Source: Caballeronia pedi (lineage in GTDB: Bacteria; Pseudomonadota; Gammaproteobacteria; Burkholderiales; Burkholderiaceae). Taken from it: DNA of 64,000 bases. Under the pieces are notes generated by a model that made no database searches, was not told where the DNA came from, and worked only from the letters and a program-made list of their open reading frames with translations. Below, in pieces: positions 40,956 through 50,377 of the stretch. Both the position numbers and the translations under genes were made by a program. The stretch's first letter is position 1; every line of letters begins with the position of its first letter. The stretch covers positions 1 to 64,000 of the forward strand of contig NZ_FCOE02000030.1 of the NCBI RefSeq assembly GCF_001544915.2. The letters are read 5' to 3'.

Positions 40956-43289
40956 ATGCGCTCCACGATTGCGATCTGCGTTGGGGCAGTACCGTTTTTG
41001 TACGGATGTGCGGTAGGTGGTGTTTCGCCCAGCACGAGTGCATCACTCCCTCTGCATCCGTGCGGAGACTTGACCTCGGTAAATTGCATCATTGACTACG
41101 ACTCGGCGCATGTCGAGGAATTGCGCCCAACATCCGACCTGTATCCGCAACTTGGGCTGGCGATGTCCGGTGGTGGCTCAAAAGCCGCCCCTTTTGCGAT
41201 GGGTGTGCTCAAGCGGTTCGTTGACGGTCCGGCCGGCGAGCAGTGGATCTACAAGACCGACTATCTGTCCTCGGTCTCTGGAAGTGGATACGCCGCCTTC
41301 TACATGTACTACAAGGCGTATGAGCTCGCGCATGGAAAATACGCGTACGATCCGGCATTCCCAGGGTTGCAGCGCTTTTTTGTCGACTCACGACGCTTGA
41401 ATAGCAACATCGACGCGCCGTACTTCGTCGACGTCAGATCGCAAGACCTGCGAGGCGTCAATGATGTCGAGAGCGTTGCGGAGTCGAACGATGGTTGTAC
41501 ACGATTGTCCGTACAAAACTATGCGGAGCCGGACGGGCATCCACCATCACCTGGCGTGATTGATCGTCATTACGCGAACTACCAAGGCTGGGTGGAGTGC
41601 TATCAGGACCTCCTGATGTCCAAGCACTCTCCGGTGTCGACATCTCAGCGAGACATTGGGAACTTGGGCGGGACTTTCGCTTCGATGGTGACCGAGTCGG
41701 TCATCTCGCTTCCATTGCATTACTTCTCGAACCTGCTGTTCGACTGGCGCAAACCGCTGTCGCCATCGCAGTACGACTATCTATATGGAATAGAGCGAAC
41801 GTATGCTTACATTCCTGAGCCAGGTACGCAGTTGCCAGTCGGTCCCCACGAAGATCGGTTTCGCCAGATGGTGAAGCAGTTCACGTTCGCCGACCTCTCG
41901 ACGATCTACACCGGCGATGAGGCGGCGACCAATGCAACCGTCGGAGGTTACCTGCCGAAGTGGATCCTGCAGGCAACCGGTGCTTCGGGAAACGTCGGCG
42001 TAGATCTTTCACGGGCGCCGTACGACCTTGCGACGGACGTCTTCGAGATCACATTCGACGAATTTGGTTCAGGTCGATACGGCTACGTAAGAGGCTCGCC
42101 AGAATTGGTCGGTTTGACCGTTCCGCTCTCGGTGCTGTCGTCGGCCGCATTTGCTGATACCGCTCAGCGCTCTCTTAAGTATCCGAGAGCAGCAGTAAAC
42201 GCGCTGCTCCAAGGATTGAACATTCGCTGGGGGCTGGACATCCCGAACTACAATCAGTCAAATCTGAGCCGGGTGAAGCATTCATTCCTGATCTGGCCAT
42301 TTTACTTCCTCGACGACGACGTCACGACGCCCAAGGGACCGACGATTCATCTATCAGACGGAGGCCAAAGCGGCGACAACCTCGGAATGATCTCGTTGTT
42401 GAGACGTAGTGTGCAGAACATCGTCGTCGTTGCTGGAGAGAACGACTGGCACCGAGACGAGAAAAGCGACGGTTTCATTTCACTGTCTTCGCTGTGCTCC
42501 GTCAACTACTACTTGGTCCAACACGGTTACACGATGGTTTTTGAAGCGGACCCTCGCGATCCCGGCACCGGGCCCACAACGCCGTTTGATCTATCCCAAA
42601 GTTGTCAGTGGGACGATAAGCACCGAAGCATATCAATCCCCAATGTGACGGCGTCGAGTGAAAACCCGGCTAAAGATACAACGAACATCACGCCATTCAA
42701 TTGGCGGCGTCGTGTGTGGATTGCCGATATCGTGAAGCTCAAGCACGGAGCCACGGAAACGTTGACGTTGAATCACGCCGGTCCCGATACAGCGCACACG
42801 CCACCGGGGCTCGACAGCGTCAAGATCTACTACCTGATGTCCGCACTGGATCAAAAGGCTTGGATCAAGGTAGTGCGGGAGTGGTATCAGGCAGCCCCGG
42901 ACGGCACGGGCCGTCCGGTCCGAAAGTGCCAGGGTGTCACGACGGGGCAGAGCGACGGCCTGACCTACTCATGCACTCTTCTAGAGTACGTCCACGACAC
43001 GATGGTTTCGTCTGTCGTTGGTGGAGAAGACGGCCTCTCACCTGAGGATCGTGTGATTGCAGAAGATAGCGGGAAGTGGGTGTTCCCGCAGAATAGTACT
43101 GCGTTCACCACCTACAGCAACAGCATCTACCTCTTTCGCGCATACCGGGACCTTGGGTGGTTGTACGCTAATGATCTGTTGACCGCCGACAACCGACTGG
43201 CAACGTTACTCAAGCGAGCGCCGAATCGTCGGCCCGCTGGTTTGGACGGGATATATAGAAGTCGCACGATTCAGGCGTCGCGCCCGTAG
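40956..43289 (+). CDS. Patatin/cPLA2-like phospholipase lipoprotein
   Basis: This 777-residue protein has a lipobox ending at Cys18 (VPFLYGC), so it should be anchored to the outer membrane. The patatin/cPLA2 fold shows an oxyanion loop SGGGSKAAPFAMGVLKRF (71-88), a nucleophile Ser108 in LSSVSGSGYAAFY, and a catalytic Asp468 in HLSDGGQSGDNLGMISLL. The xSGS and DGGxxxDNL forms resemble cytosolic phospholipase A2 more than classical patatins. The long C-terminal part (490-777) is unrecognised. The secreted-protein gene follows after 42 bases, likely in one operon. Confidence 0.82.
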   Translation: MRSTIAICVGAVPFLYGCAVGGVSPSTSASLPLHPCGDLTSVNCIIDYDSAHVEELRPTSDLYPQLGLAMSGGGSKAAPFAMGVLKRFVDGPAGEQWIYKTDYLSSVSGSGYAAFYMYYKAYELAHGKYAYDPAFPGLQRFFVDSRRLNSNIDAPYFVDVRSQDLRGVNDVESVAESNDGCTRLSVQNYAEPDGHPPSPGVIDRHYANYQGWVECYQDLLMSKHSPVSTSQRDIGNLGGTFASMVTESVISLPLHYFSNLLFDWRKPLSPSQYDYLYGIERTYAYIPEPGTQLPVGPHEDRFRQMVKQFTFADLSTIYTGDEAATNATVGGYLPKWILQATGASGNVGVDLSRAPYDLATDVFEITFDEFGSGRYGYVRGSPELVGLTVPLSVLSSAAFADTAQRSLKYPRAAVNALLQGLNIRWGLDIPNYNQSNLSRVKHSFLIWPFYFLDDDVTTPKGPTIHLSDGGQSGDNLGMISLLRRSVQNIVVVAGENDWHRDEKSDGFISLSSLCSVNYYLVQHGYTMVFEADPRDPGTGPTTPFDLSQSCQWDDKHRSISIPNVTASSENPAKDTTNITPFNWRRRVWIADIVKLKHGATETLTLNHAGPDTAHTPPGLDSVKIYYLMSALDQKAWIKVVREWYQAAPDGTGRPVRKCQGVTTGQSDGLTYSCTLLEYVHDTMVSSVVGGEDGLSPEDRVIAEDSGKWVFPQNSTAFTTYSNSIYLFRAYRDLGWLYANDLLTADNRLATLLKRAPNRRPAGLDGIYRSRTIQASRP

Positions 43290-43331
43290 CAGCATCACTG
43301 TCGAATTCTCAACCTCGCGAAGGAGATTGCG

Positions 43332-44390
43332 ATGAACAGAGTCACGTGGGTGCGAAGCCTCGTATGCGGGCTCCCGATTGCTGTTCTCTGTAGCACGACG
43401 GCGCTGGCAGCCGAAGCCTGCGGATCGGCTGGCAAGATTGTCGGCAAGGTGGACAACAAGCCGGTGTCATACCCCAGTAGAGTTTTTCGTGATGGATCGA
43501 TCGCTGTGCGCGCTCCGCTCGCGGTCAATCCTGATGGAGGATCGGGTTCATACACGGTTGGAAATCATGGCTTCACATACGTTCAGAATGGTCTGGATGC
43601 CTGGCGAGCCGGACGGCGTGTAGCTTGTGACGCGGCGTGTATGACCGAGTTCGCAAAGGCGGAGGCAGCTGGCTTTGCCTCCGCTGGCGAGGAGTTTTGC
43701 GTTTTCGCCATGGTGGTTGAGCCGCTATCGCCCAACCAAGCGTTGAGCGCGTGTACCAAGGGAACGATTGCAGGAAACGGTAAGGGAAGAATCAAATTTG
43801 GTACTGAGCGACAGACCGTAGCAGGAACCACCATTCAAACGTATGCATCAACGACATCGCTTCGGCACATGTCAGGTGGAAAAGCTGCATATCTGGATTC
43901 AGAGAGCCTGCCAGTACTTGTCACAAACGATTCATCTCTGTTGCGGAAGATCGTATGGGTCGGCGGACAAGATCTCCATGGGACCTTTGGTCTAATTGGC
44001 GACGTCGGTCCTGCCTTTGGAGAAGGTTCAATTGCGCTTCATCAGTTGCTTCGTGATGGATCTGTGACCACTCAATCGCTTGGTCCCATTCCGGTTGGGA
44101 TGCGCTGTCAGCAGCCCGAGCTCGCCTTGAAGGCTCCTTTCATATCGAGGCCCGACTCAAAGAACGATGCATGCAGACCGGGACGCACGCCGACGAGCGT
44201 GAGCGACATTCGAGCATACAAGGGAATAGACGAATACCTCGATTTCGTCGTCTTAGGGGAAGCAGACTTTCCGCGAGGTTCAAACGGTGTGCTGGAAGAG
44301 GTCACGCCGGCTTCAATTGAACTCGTCGCGAGAAAGGCCGGTTATAGCGACGAGAAGATTCAAGAGATGCGTCAGTGCTTGCACCGCTGA
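43332..44390 (+). CDS. Secreted protein with a GH75-chitosanase-like core
   Basis: The 352 residues begin with a good signal peptide (VRSLVCGLPIAVLCSTTALA then AEACG). The body has eight or so cysteines, suiting an exported protein. The block GRIKFGTERQTVAGTTIQTY, then YLDSESLPVLV and GLIGDVGPAFGEGSIALHQL recalls glycoside hydrolase family 75 (fungal-type chitosanase), in which a G-D-x-G-P-x-F-G-E loop is typical. That assignment is from memory of the motif and is moderate. It follows the lipoprotein gene and is probably co-expressed. Confidence 0.6.
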   Translation: MNRVTWVRSLVCGLPIAVLCSTTALAAEACGSAGKIVGKVDNKPVSYPSRVFRDGSIAVRAPLAVNPDGGSGSYTVGNHGFTYVQNGLDAWRAGRRVACDAACMTEFAKAEAAGFASAGEEFCVFAMVVEPLSPNQALSACTKGTIAGNGKGRIKFGTERQTVAGTTIQTYASTTSLRHMSGGKAAYLDSESLPVLVTNDSSLLRKIVWVGGQDLHGTFGLIGDVGPAFGEGSIALHQLLRDGSVTTQSLGPIPVGMRCQQPELALKAPFISRPDSKNDACRPGRTPTSVSDIRAYKGIDEYLDFVVLGEADFPRGSNGVLEEVTPASIELVARKAGYSDEKIQEMRQCLHR

Positions 44391-44867
44391 CGAACCAAGA
44401 GCGCTGACGTCTTCACTGCATCGAAGTGATTGACTAGGCAATGTCGTTAGATAATCGTAAGCTGAGCGGGAAGCAGCAATCAGCCTAGAGCCGTCGCATT
44501 GCCCAGACGGCCGAGCGAACTGCACCCGTCACTAATACGCCGCGTCCAGAACGACCACCTCGAACAGGTCTTTGCGACCCTTCAAGCCATCAGGTCGTTA
44601 GCATGTCGTCACTCTGCGACTCCGATCGAGACAACACGACCTCACCATATATTTGTACTCCTAATAGACTTACGGAGATTTGCCTGCGACGGGGCTCTTT
44701 GCGTATTCGCTTGATTGAAAGCCTGCGGCTCGTGGACCCCGTGGACCTTCCGATTCATTGTAGACTGTAAGCAGTATCGATGACACTTGAATGGCGCGGC
44801 AGTTGTGCGACCAGCAAAGGTTGCACACGGGTTTTCCCTAACGCATCAACAACCGGAGGGAGCAGCA
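44391..44867. other. Spacer before the BON-domain gene
   Basis: About 477 bases. Nothing coding is supported. ACCGGAGGGAGCAGCA at 44852-44867 gives a strong ribosome-binding site (GGAGGG) for the GTG start at 44868. Confidence 0.45.
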
Positions 44868-45239
44868 GTGAACGCAAACAAAGCACTCAAACTGATTGGT
44901 GGTGCGCTGATTCTGGCAGCATCCGTCAATGCATGGTCACAGAGCAGCGAGCCAGCGGCTACGTCGGCAGATCCGGGTACTTCGGCAGCAACACAAGGGA
45001 CGTCTAAGTCGGCCACCAAAAAGGCGAATCGTGCATTAAGCAAGAAAGTGCGCCAAGCACTTTCGAAAGGCGGTGTTGACACCGCTGGCGTAAATGTACT
45101 CGTCAAGGGCAGTGCAATTTCCCTTGCGGGTCACGTCCCCGACGCCTCTCAGGTCGAGAAAGCCGGCTCGATCGCGAAGGGCGTATCGGGTGTCTCGTCG
45201 GTTAAAAATGCACTCACAACTAAAGAGGCGGGACGTTGA
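44868..45239 (+). CDS. BON-domain periplasmic protein (OsmY-like)
   Basis: From GTG 44868, fixed by GGAGGG 8 bases upstream, the 123 residues start with a signal peptide (ALKLIGGALILAASVNAWSQ), then a Ser/Thr/Ala linker and one BON domain (VRQALSKGGVDTAGVNVLVK, GSAISLAGHVPDASQVEKAG, KGVSGVSSVKNAL). BON domains bind phospholipid and are found in osmotic-stress proteins of the periplasm. Full OsmY has two such domains; this has one. Confidence 0.85.
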   Translation: MNANKALKLIGGALILAASVNAWSQSSEPAATSADPGTSAATQGTSKSATKKANRALSKKVRQALSKGGVDTAGVNVLVKGSAISLAGHVPDASQVEKAGSIAKGVSGVSSVKNALTTKEAGR

Positions 45240-46331
45240 TCCCTCCCTTTCCATCGTTCGACCTCATCCTCGCGAAAGCGGGCGCATGATTCGTTCGACT
45301 CGCCTCTCATTTCAACTCACCGGGCGCAACTGCCTATCGGGCGCCCTCACTTCTGTTAATTCGCAATCAGGATGGCAGTCTCCGTACTTGATCTACTCGG
45401 GGCTGAATGCCCTATTTCGGTTCGCATCGTGCTTCACGCGTCGCATTTGTCCATTTGACGTGCAGCGGCACCGAGTCCAGCGAAGAAGCTAATGATGGCG
45501 GTGCGACGCTCTGGTCAGCCGCAACTGTTGCAGCTCTGATCTGAAGGCCGTGTTAGTGAAGTAATCGATTAAGAAGATGCTTCTGAAAAGCCATCCGATT
45601 TGAACACCACCGTCGTAGGTCTCTGGCTGCTGAGCCGAAGCGCGTTAGGGCATCAACTGCTGTGCATTTTCCTGAGCGAATAGATGCGACGATCCTGACG
45701 AACTCGTCCCAGACGTCTACAGCACCCAACGGCGAAGCATCGTGAGCACCTGATCGGTCGCCGTACACAGGACATAGCGCATGAAACAAGCTGCTTCCAG
45801 CCTTCGGCACCGCGGCTCGATTCTCTTGCTGATCGATCGCCGGCCGATTTGCGCAACGACGTGCATAGTGACGGACGATGGCGTCGTTGCATTCGACCGG
45901 CCAGTTGTCTGTATGGCCGCTGCGGCACCGGCGTTGATGAGCGAAAAAGGCCCGACCGTCGCGACGGTAGTGTGAGACGTGAACGCGGCCAACGACCCCA
46001 CGCAGCCTGCCATCTGACATGGCACCGCCATATGCCATCGACGTTCGCCCAACGTTCGGAGCTGCGTGGGCACCGCAGTAGCCTGGACATGGCGGCCGCG
46101 CTCGGCAGCACCATCCACAGTCCGATTATGAACGGATCGGGCACGTCAGTGCTGTGCAGGATCGACGTCAGCGCGGATCTCGATGCGTGCGTCCGGGCAT
46201 CCCATACGTCCCTGCAGGTCGCCGGCCTCTCGTCGAGCAGCCAGATCACGGGATCGTTCAGCAGCGTCAGCGCAACCGACACTTAGCGCTGTACCCGCCA
46301 CCCAAGGCATTACCGGCTCGCTTGCGCTTCG
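45240..46331. other. Decayed stretch with Tn3 debris
   Basis: About 1.1 kb without an intact gene. Apart from the Tn3-family transposase fragment described separately, the long frames on both strands (for example 45653-46282 minus) have no motif and look like GC-rich shadows. It separates the BON gene from the catabolic block. Confidence 0.55.
45505..45725 (-). pseudogene. Tn3-family transposase fragment
   Basis: The minus strand reads DVWDEFVRIVASIRSGKCTA then VDALTRFGSAARD, and one frame over GVQIGWLFRSIFLIDYFTNT followed by AFRSEL. Together these match the C-terminal part of Tn3 transposases (WDxxxRxxxSIxxG...AxxxLxRFGSAAR...LGxLxRxxFLxDYFTxxxFRxEL). A frameshift near 45640 and loss of both ends make it inactive. 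Confidence 0.75.
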
Positions 46332-46718
46332 TCAGATGGCGCCTTCTCGTTTGAGAACCTCGTGAGCCGCCTTGAATGCTCCGAGTCCGCATGGAATGCC
46401 GGAGTAGGCAGTTGCGTGAAGCAACGCGGCCTTAATTTCATCGACCGTAAGACCGTTGTTCAGCGCGCCTTTGACATGCAGCTTTAGCTCTTCGGTGTGT
46501 CCGGTCACGGTCAGCATCGCCAGATTCATGAGGCTGCGCGTTCTGTTATCGAGCGTTGGATCTCCCCAGGCCCATCCCCACGCCCACGATGTGGTGGCGC
46601 GCTGGAACGACATCATGAAGTCGTCGGCCTTCGCCATCGACGCATCGACATATTCAGCGCCCAATACCGCGCGCCGGATTGGCATGCCCTTTTCAAACAG
46701 CGCATCGTCGTCGTTCAT
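46332..46718 (-). CDS. Carboxymuconolactone decarboxylase (PcaC/AhpD-like) family protein
   Basis: The 128-residue helical protein contains GMPIRRAVLGAEYVDASMAK, WAWGDPTLDNRTRSLMNLAM and LHVKGALNNGLTVDEIKAAL then LHATAYSGIPCGLGAFKAA. The E-I-K-A-A-L-L-H-A-T-A-Y-x-G-x-P block is the CMD signature; the PcaC branch keeps the H-x-x-x-Y-x-G-x-P arrangement as here. The role may be lactone or peroxide chemistry. It lies 52 bases after the permease gene and is probably its operon partner. Confidence 0.85.
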   Translation of the reverse strand: MNDDDALFEKGMPIRRAVLGAEYVDASMAKADDFMMSFQRATTSWAWGWAWGDPTLDNRTRSLMNLAMLTVTGHTEELKLHVKGALNNGLTVDEIKAALLHATAYSGIPCGLGAFKAAHEVLKREGAI

Positions 46719-46770
46719 TTTGGCTCCTTTGAATCGTGGATCTGGAAGTTACGAAGCGGCGTGTTCACTA

Positions 46771-48174
46771 TCAGGCGCGAGTATGCGAAGGAGCGCCACG
46801 TCGCGAGTGAGCACTGCGTTTCGATGCAAGCGCGTAGTAAACCAGCGCGGAGACAACCAGACCGATCATCCACGAGACATCGGCGCCACCAGCGATGTTT
46901 GCCCATACGCCGTGGAAATACTCTTCCATGAACGGAATCTGAATCGCGATTCCGAAGACATAGACACCGATCGCCTTGAAGTTGAAAGATCCATATGCGC
47001 CGCCGGTGCTACTGATGATCTCTTCAACTTGATAGCTTTTATTGTTAATCAAATAGAAGTCGACAAGATTGATCGCAATCCACGGAGCCAGCACGATACG
47101 CAGCGCGAAGATTGCATTCAGGAAAATCGAGAGGAAGTTGTTCGACGCCCACAATGCAGTTGCGGTCGAAGCAATCAGCAGCACCGTCGATACAACGATC
47201 CGAACGTTGCGCCCCGGAAGCCATTTCGGGCTGAATGTTTGCGCGGCCGTGATGACGGAGAGCACCGCGCCATAAAGATTCATCCCGTTGTGGCCGATGA
47301 TGTTAATCAGGAAGAAGAAGATCAGGATATGACCGAAGGCGCCCGTTTGAGTCTGAATGGCCTGCATCGCGTCCGTGCCTTGCCCCGCGCACACCGCCAC
47401 CGCGCCGAATATGAAAGCGAAGATCGTCCCGAGCGAGGTGCCGAAGTAGGTGAACGCGAAGACTTTGCCGAAGCCAGTCGATTTGGGAAGGTAACGCGAG
47501 TAATCCGACGTATAAGGTGCGAAGCTGATCTGCCAGATTGCGCACAGTCCAAACATTGCGAACCAGTTGGCAAAATCGAAGTTTCCTTGATGAAGCGCCT
47601 CAGCGGTCAGGTTCGGGATGAGCAGCGCCATTCCGATGAGAAGCGCGCCTCCCATGAACCATGCACCCACTTTGTTGAAGCGATGGATCAGGTTATAGCC
47701 CAGGACCCCGATCAGCGTGGAGAGAAGCGCGCCAACGATCGGCGCGATCGACTCAGGTACTGCGGGGACAGCGGCGTGAAGCGTTTTTCCCGACAGAATG
47801 ATGTTCGAGACGAAGAACCCAAGATAGATAAGCGTCGTGAATCCGACCACCAACAGTGATCCATATCGGCCGAACTGCGCGCGGCTTTGAATCATCTGCG
47901 CGACGCCGACGAGCGGCCCTTGGGCAGACGTCAGCGCATGAAAGATCGCGCCGAAAAACTGGCCGAGCACAATGGCCAGGATCGCGCTCTTGAGATCCAG
48001 ATGAAACACCAGTACGGACGTGGCGCCCGAGATCACGGCCAACGGCGCGACATTCGTGCAGAACCATAACGTGAACAGGTCATTCGGCTTGCCGTGTCGA
48101 TGTTCGGGGCCGACATACTCGATCGAGTCGCTCTCGATCGAAAAAACGGCGTTGTCATCCGCTGAATCTTTCAT
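46771..48174 (-). CDS. NCS1-family permease (nucleobase/hydantoin type)
   Basis: The 467-residue protein has about twelve membrane helices and the CodB-like NCS1 pattern: LFTLWFCTNVAPLAVISGAT, then GQFFGAIFHALTSAQGPLVG, SFAPYTSDYSRYLPKSTG and ILAPWIAINLVDFYLINNK. NCS1 carriers import cytosine, purines, hydantoins, allantoin, thiamine or pyridoxine by sodium or proton symport. A copy of ATGG-N4-CCAT (48257-48268) lies 83 bases upstream, the same motif found between the divergent operons at 59.5 kb. So it likely supplies the substrate of that pathway. Confidence 0.92.
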   Translation of the reverse strand: MKDSADDNAVFSIESDSIEYVGPEHRHGKPNDLFTLWFCTNVAPLAVISGATSVLVFHLDLKSAILAIVLGQFFGAIFHALTSAQGPLVGVAQMIQSRAQFGRYGSLLVVGFTTLIYLGFFVSNIILSGKTLHAAVPAVPESIAPIVGALLSTLIGVLGYNLIHRFNKVGAWFMGGALLIGMALLIPNLTAEALHQGNFDFANWFAMFGLCAIWQISFAPYTSDYSRYLPKSTGFGKVFAFTYFGTSLGTIFAFIFGAVAVCAGQGTDAMQAIQTQTGAFGHILIFFFLINIIGHNGMNLYGAVLSVITAAQTFSPKWLPGRNVRIVVSTVLLIASTATALWASNNFLSIFLNAIFALRIVLAPWIAINLVDFYLINNKSYQVEEIISSTGGAYGSFNFKAIGVYVFGIAIQIPFMEEYFHGVWANIAGGADVSWMIGLVVSALVYYALASKRSAHSRRGAPSHTRA

Positions 48175-48256
48175 GCTGTCTCCATCTGCTCTTAAATGAA
48201 TTTGCCAAGCAAGGCTTCGAAAACCCTTAAAGCTACGCTCGCACGTTGATAATATG

Positions 48257-48268
48257 ATGGCATACCAT
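48257..48268. promoter_or_regulatory. Candidate operator ATGG-N4-CCAT before the permease
   Basis: ATGGCATACCAT is followed by AGTACGGC. The site at 59487-59498 (ATGGTATTCCAT) is followed by the same AGTACGGC, so 20 bases are nearly shared between two distant promoters. The form suits a GntR-type (FadR/VanR group) repressor dimer. No such regulator gene lies in the window. Confidence 0.65.
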
Positions 48269-48393
48269 AGTACGGCGTCCCATCGGCGTTAACCCGCTCA
48301 TTTTTGTCAGACGATTGCAGCGGATGAAACGCGACCGTCCAGACACCAGAACGCCGTATTCTGTATTCCTGAATGATTCGGCCAAACGGACGC

Positions 48394-50346
48394 TTAAGCA
48401 GCGCCCGCGAAATGTGCTCTGGTACAAATGAACTCGGAAGCCTCGGCGTGCGTTTCAAAGATATGCGCGGCGGCCTGTCGAGAAGAAAGTGCATCGCCCA
48501 GCTTCATGCGCATGAAGGCACTCGTGGTGTATCGCGTAGTCGTCGAATAGTATTCGCGCTGTAAGCTCGCGACCATTTCAAAGTACTCGTCGGCGAGCGA
48601 CTCCTCGATCCGGAAGCCGTCGTAGTTGACGATCAACGCCACTCGCCGCCCCGCGCGCGCGCACATGCCTTCGAAGACGCGCCGTACACATTGGATGTCG
48701 CTCTCAGCGCGAATCGCCATGCCTTCGAAATTGGCGAACAGGATATTGCGCTCCTCGTCGTAACTCAGGCGGTCCGTCAGTTGCAAATCCTGCAGAACCG
48801 CGGCTAGTCCCATCGGCTTCGGGCGATAGATGCGCGGGTCCATCACCGCAACGTCGCCGATGAGCGGCCGAAACGCCATGTGCGCCAGCACGTCGTGCTC
48901 GATCTCGATACCCGGCGCCACTTCGATCAATTGCAGGCCTTCGGGTCGAAGCCTGAATACGCATCGCTCGGTGACGTAATACACCGTTTGTCCCTTCGCG
49001 GCGGCGAGCGGCCCGCTGAACGTGACTTGCTCGACCGCTTCGACAAACTTGCGGGTCCGCCCTTCGGTCACGATTCGCATCTGACCATCTTCGACGGCGG
49101 TGACGATTCCTCCGGCAGTGAACGTCCCGGCAAACACAAGCCGGCGAGCGTTCTGACTGATATTGATGAATCCCCCCGCCCCTGCAAGACGCGAACCGAA
49201 GCGGCTGACATTCACATTGCCCATGCGATCGATTTCCGCCATGCCGAGACACGCGAGGTCCAGCCCGCCTCCATCGTAGAAGTCGAATTGCTGATTTTGA
49301 TGCAGCAACGCCTGTGTATTGATGCCCGCGCCGAAGTCGAGGCCGCCTTGCGGCATGCCGCCGATCACGCCGGCTTCGGCAGTCAAGGTCAGATGATCGA
49401 GCACGCGTTCTTCAGCGGCGACGGCCGCCACCGCCTCGGGCATGCCGATTCCCAGATTGATTACGCCGCCCAGCGGCAACTCGAAGGCGCAGCGCCGTGC
49501 GATCAGCTTTCTTTCGTCGAGTGCCAAAGCCGGAATCTTGTTCACCGGAACGCGAATCTCGCCCGAGTACGCTGCGTTGTAATCGGTGGCGTAAGTCTGC
49601 TTGTGAGCCGAGGGCGGCGCCAGAACGACGCAATCGACGAGCACGCCGGGAATGACCACGCTGCGAGCGTCGAGAGACCCGCTCGACGCAATGCGTTCCA
49701 CCTGCACAATGACGAGTCCATTCGCATTTCGCGCGGCCATTGCGGCGGCCTGGGCGTCGAGCATGAGTGCTTCGCGCTCCATTGTGATGTTGCCTTCGGC
49801 GTCGGCCGTCGTGCCGCGAATCAGCGCGACGTTGATCGGAAACGCCTTGTAGAAGAGCCATTCCTCGCCGTCGATCTCCATGACCCGCACGATATCCTGT
49901 GTCGTTCGCGCGTTGATCTTGCCCCCGCTCTGTCGCGGATCGACGAACGTGCCGAGTCCGACCTTCGTGAGCGTGCCTGCGCGATGCGCGGCGGAGTCGC
50001 GATACAGATGCGAGATCGTTCCAAGAGGCAGGTTATAAGCCTGGATGCGATTGTCGGTCGCGAGCTTACCGAGCTTCGGCACCAGCGACCAGTGACCGCC
50101 GATTGCGCGTTGTACGAGTCCTTCGCGCGCGAGACGATTCAGCCCGCGTTCCTTGCCGTCACCCGGCGCCGCTGCGAAAACGAGCGTAAGATCGCGCGGT
50201 CCTTCAGTTTCTATGAAGCGCCGTTCGAGCGACGCAATCAGCTCCTCGGGCGTGCCGATGCCGACGAACCCCGAGCAACTCACGACATCGCCATCGCGTA
50301 TCAATGCAATGGCTTCATCGGCGGTAACGATCTTGTCTCGAATCAT
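48394..50346 (-). CDS. Propionate CoA-transferase-like (Pct) enzyme
   Basis: The 650-residue protein has fused alpha and beta halves of a family I CoA-transferase: VTADEAIALIRDGDVVSCSG near the start, GKINARTTQDIVRVMEIDGE in the middle and the catalytic Glu324 in LTAEAGVIGGMPQGGLDFG. It moves CoA from a donor such as acetyl-CoA to a carboxylate. The C-terminal 130 residues extend beyond the classic fold. It is the last gene of the long leftward operon, 31 bases after a hydrolase, and could activate the acid formed by the aldehyde dehydrogenase. Confidence 0.88.
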   Translation of the reverse strand: MIRDKIVTADEAIALIRDGDVVSCSGFVGIGTPEELIASLERRFIETEGPRDLTLVFAAAPGDGKERGLNRLAREGLVQRAIGGHWSLVPKLGKLATDNRIQAYNLPLGTISHLYRDSAAHRAGTLTKVGLGTFVDPRQSGGKINARTTQDIVRVMEIDGEEWLFYKAFPINVALIRGTTADAEGNITMEREALMLDAQAAAMAARNANGLVIVQVERIASSGSLDARSVVIPGVLVDCVVLAPPSAHKQTYATDYNAAYSGEIRVPVNKIPALALDERKLIARRCAFELPLGGVINLGIGMPEAVAAVAAEERVLDHLTLTAEAGVIGGMPQGGLDFGAGINTQALLHQNQQFDFYDGGGLDLACLGMAEIDRMGNVNVSRFGSRLAGAGGFINISQNARRLVFAGTFTAGGIVTAVEDGQMRIVTEGRTRKFVEAVEQVTFSGPLAAAKGQTVYYVTERCVFRLRPEGLQLIEVAPGIEIEHDVLAHMAFRPLIGDVAVMDPRIYRPKPMGLAAVLQDLQLTDRLSYDEERNILFANFEGMAIRAESDIQCVRRVFEGMCARAGRRVALIVNYDGFRIEESLADEYFEMVASLQREYYSTTTRYTTSAFMRMKLGDALSSRQAAAHIFETHAEASEFICTRAHFAGAA

Positions 50347-50377
50347 GGCAGTCTCGGGTGCGCCGGTTGAGCGTCGG

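Noticed and set aside
45653..46282. Minus-strand frame resembling an ATP-binding protein (LLNDPVIWLLDE)
   Set aside because: Only a few residues resemble a Walker B region; there is no Walker A or signature motif, and the stretch is Tn3 debris.
48880..50370. Long open frame of about 496 codons opposite the CoA-transferase
   Set aside because: It mirrors the codon pattern of a clear gene on the other strand, and its protein is rich in Arg, His and Asp with no motif. The same holds for frames opposite the permease, PhaC, both ALDH genes and both LLM genes.
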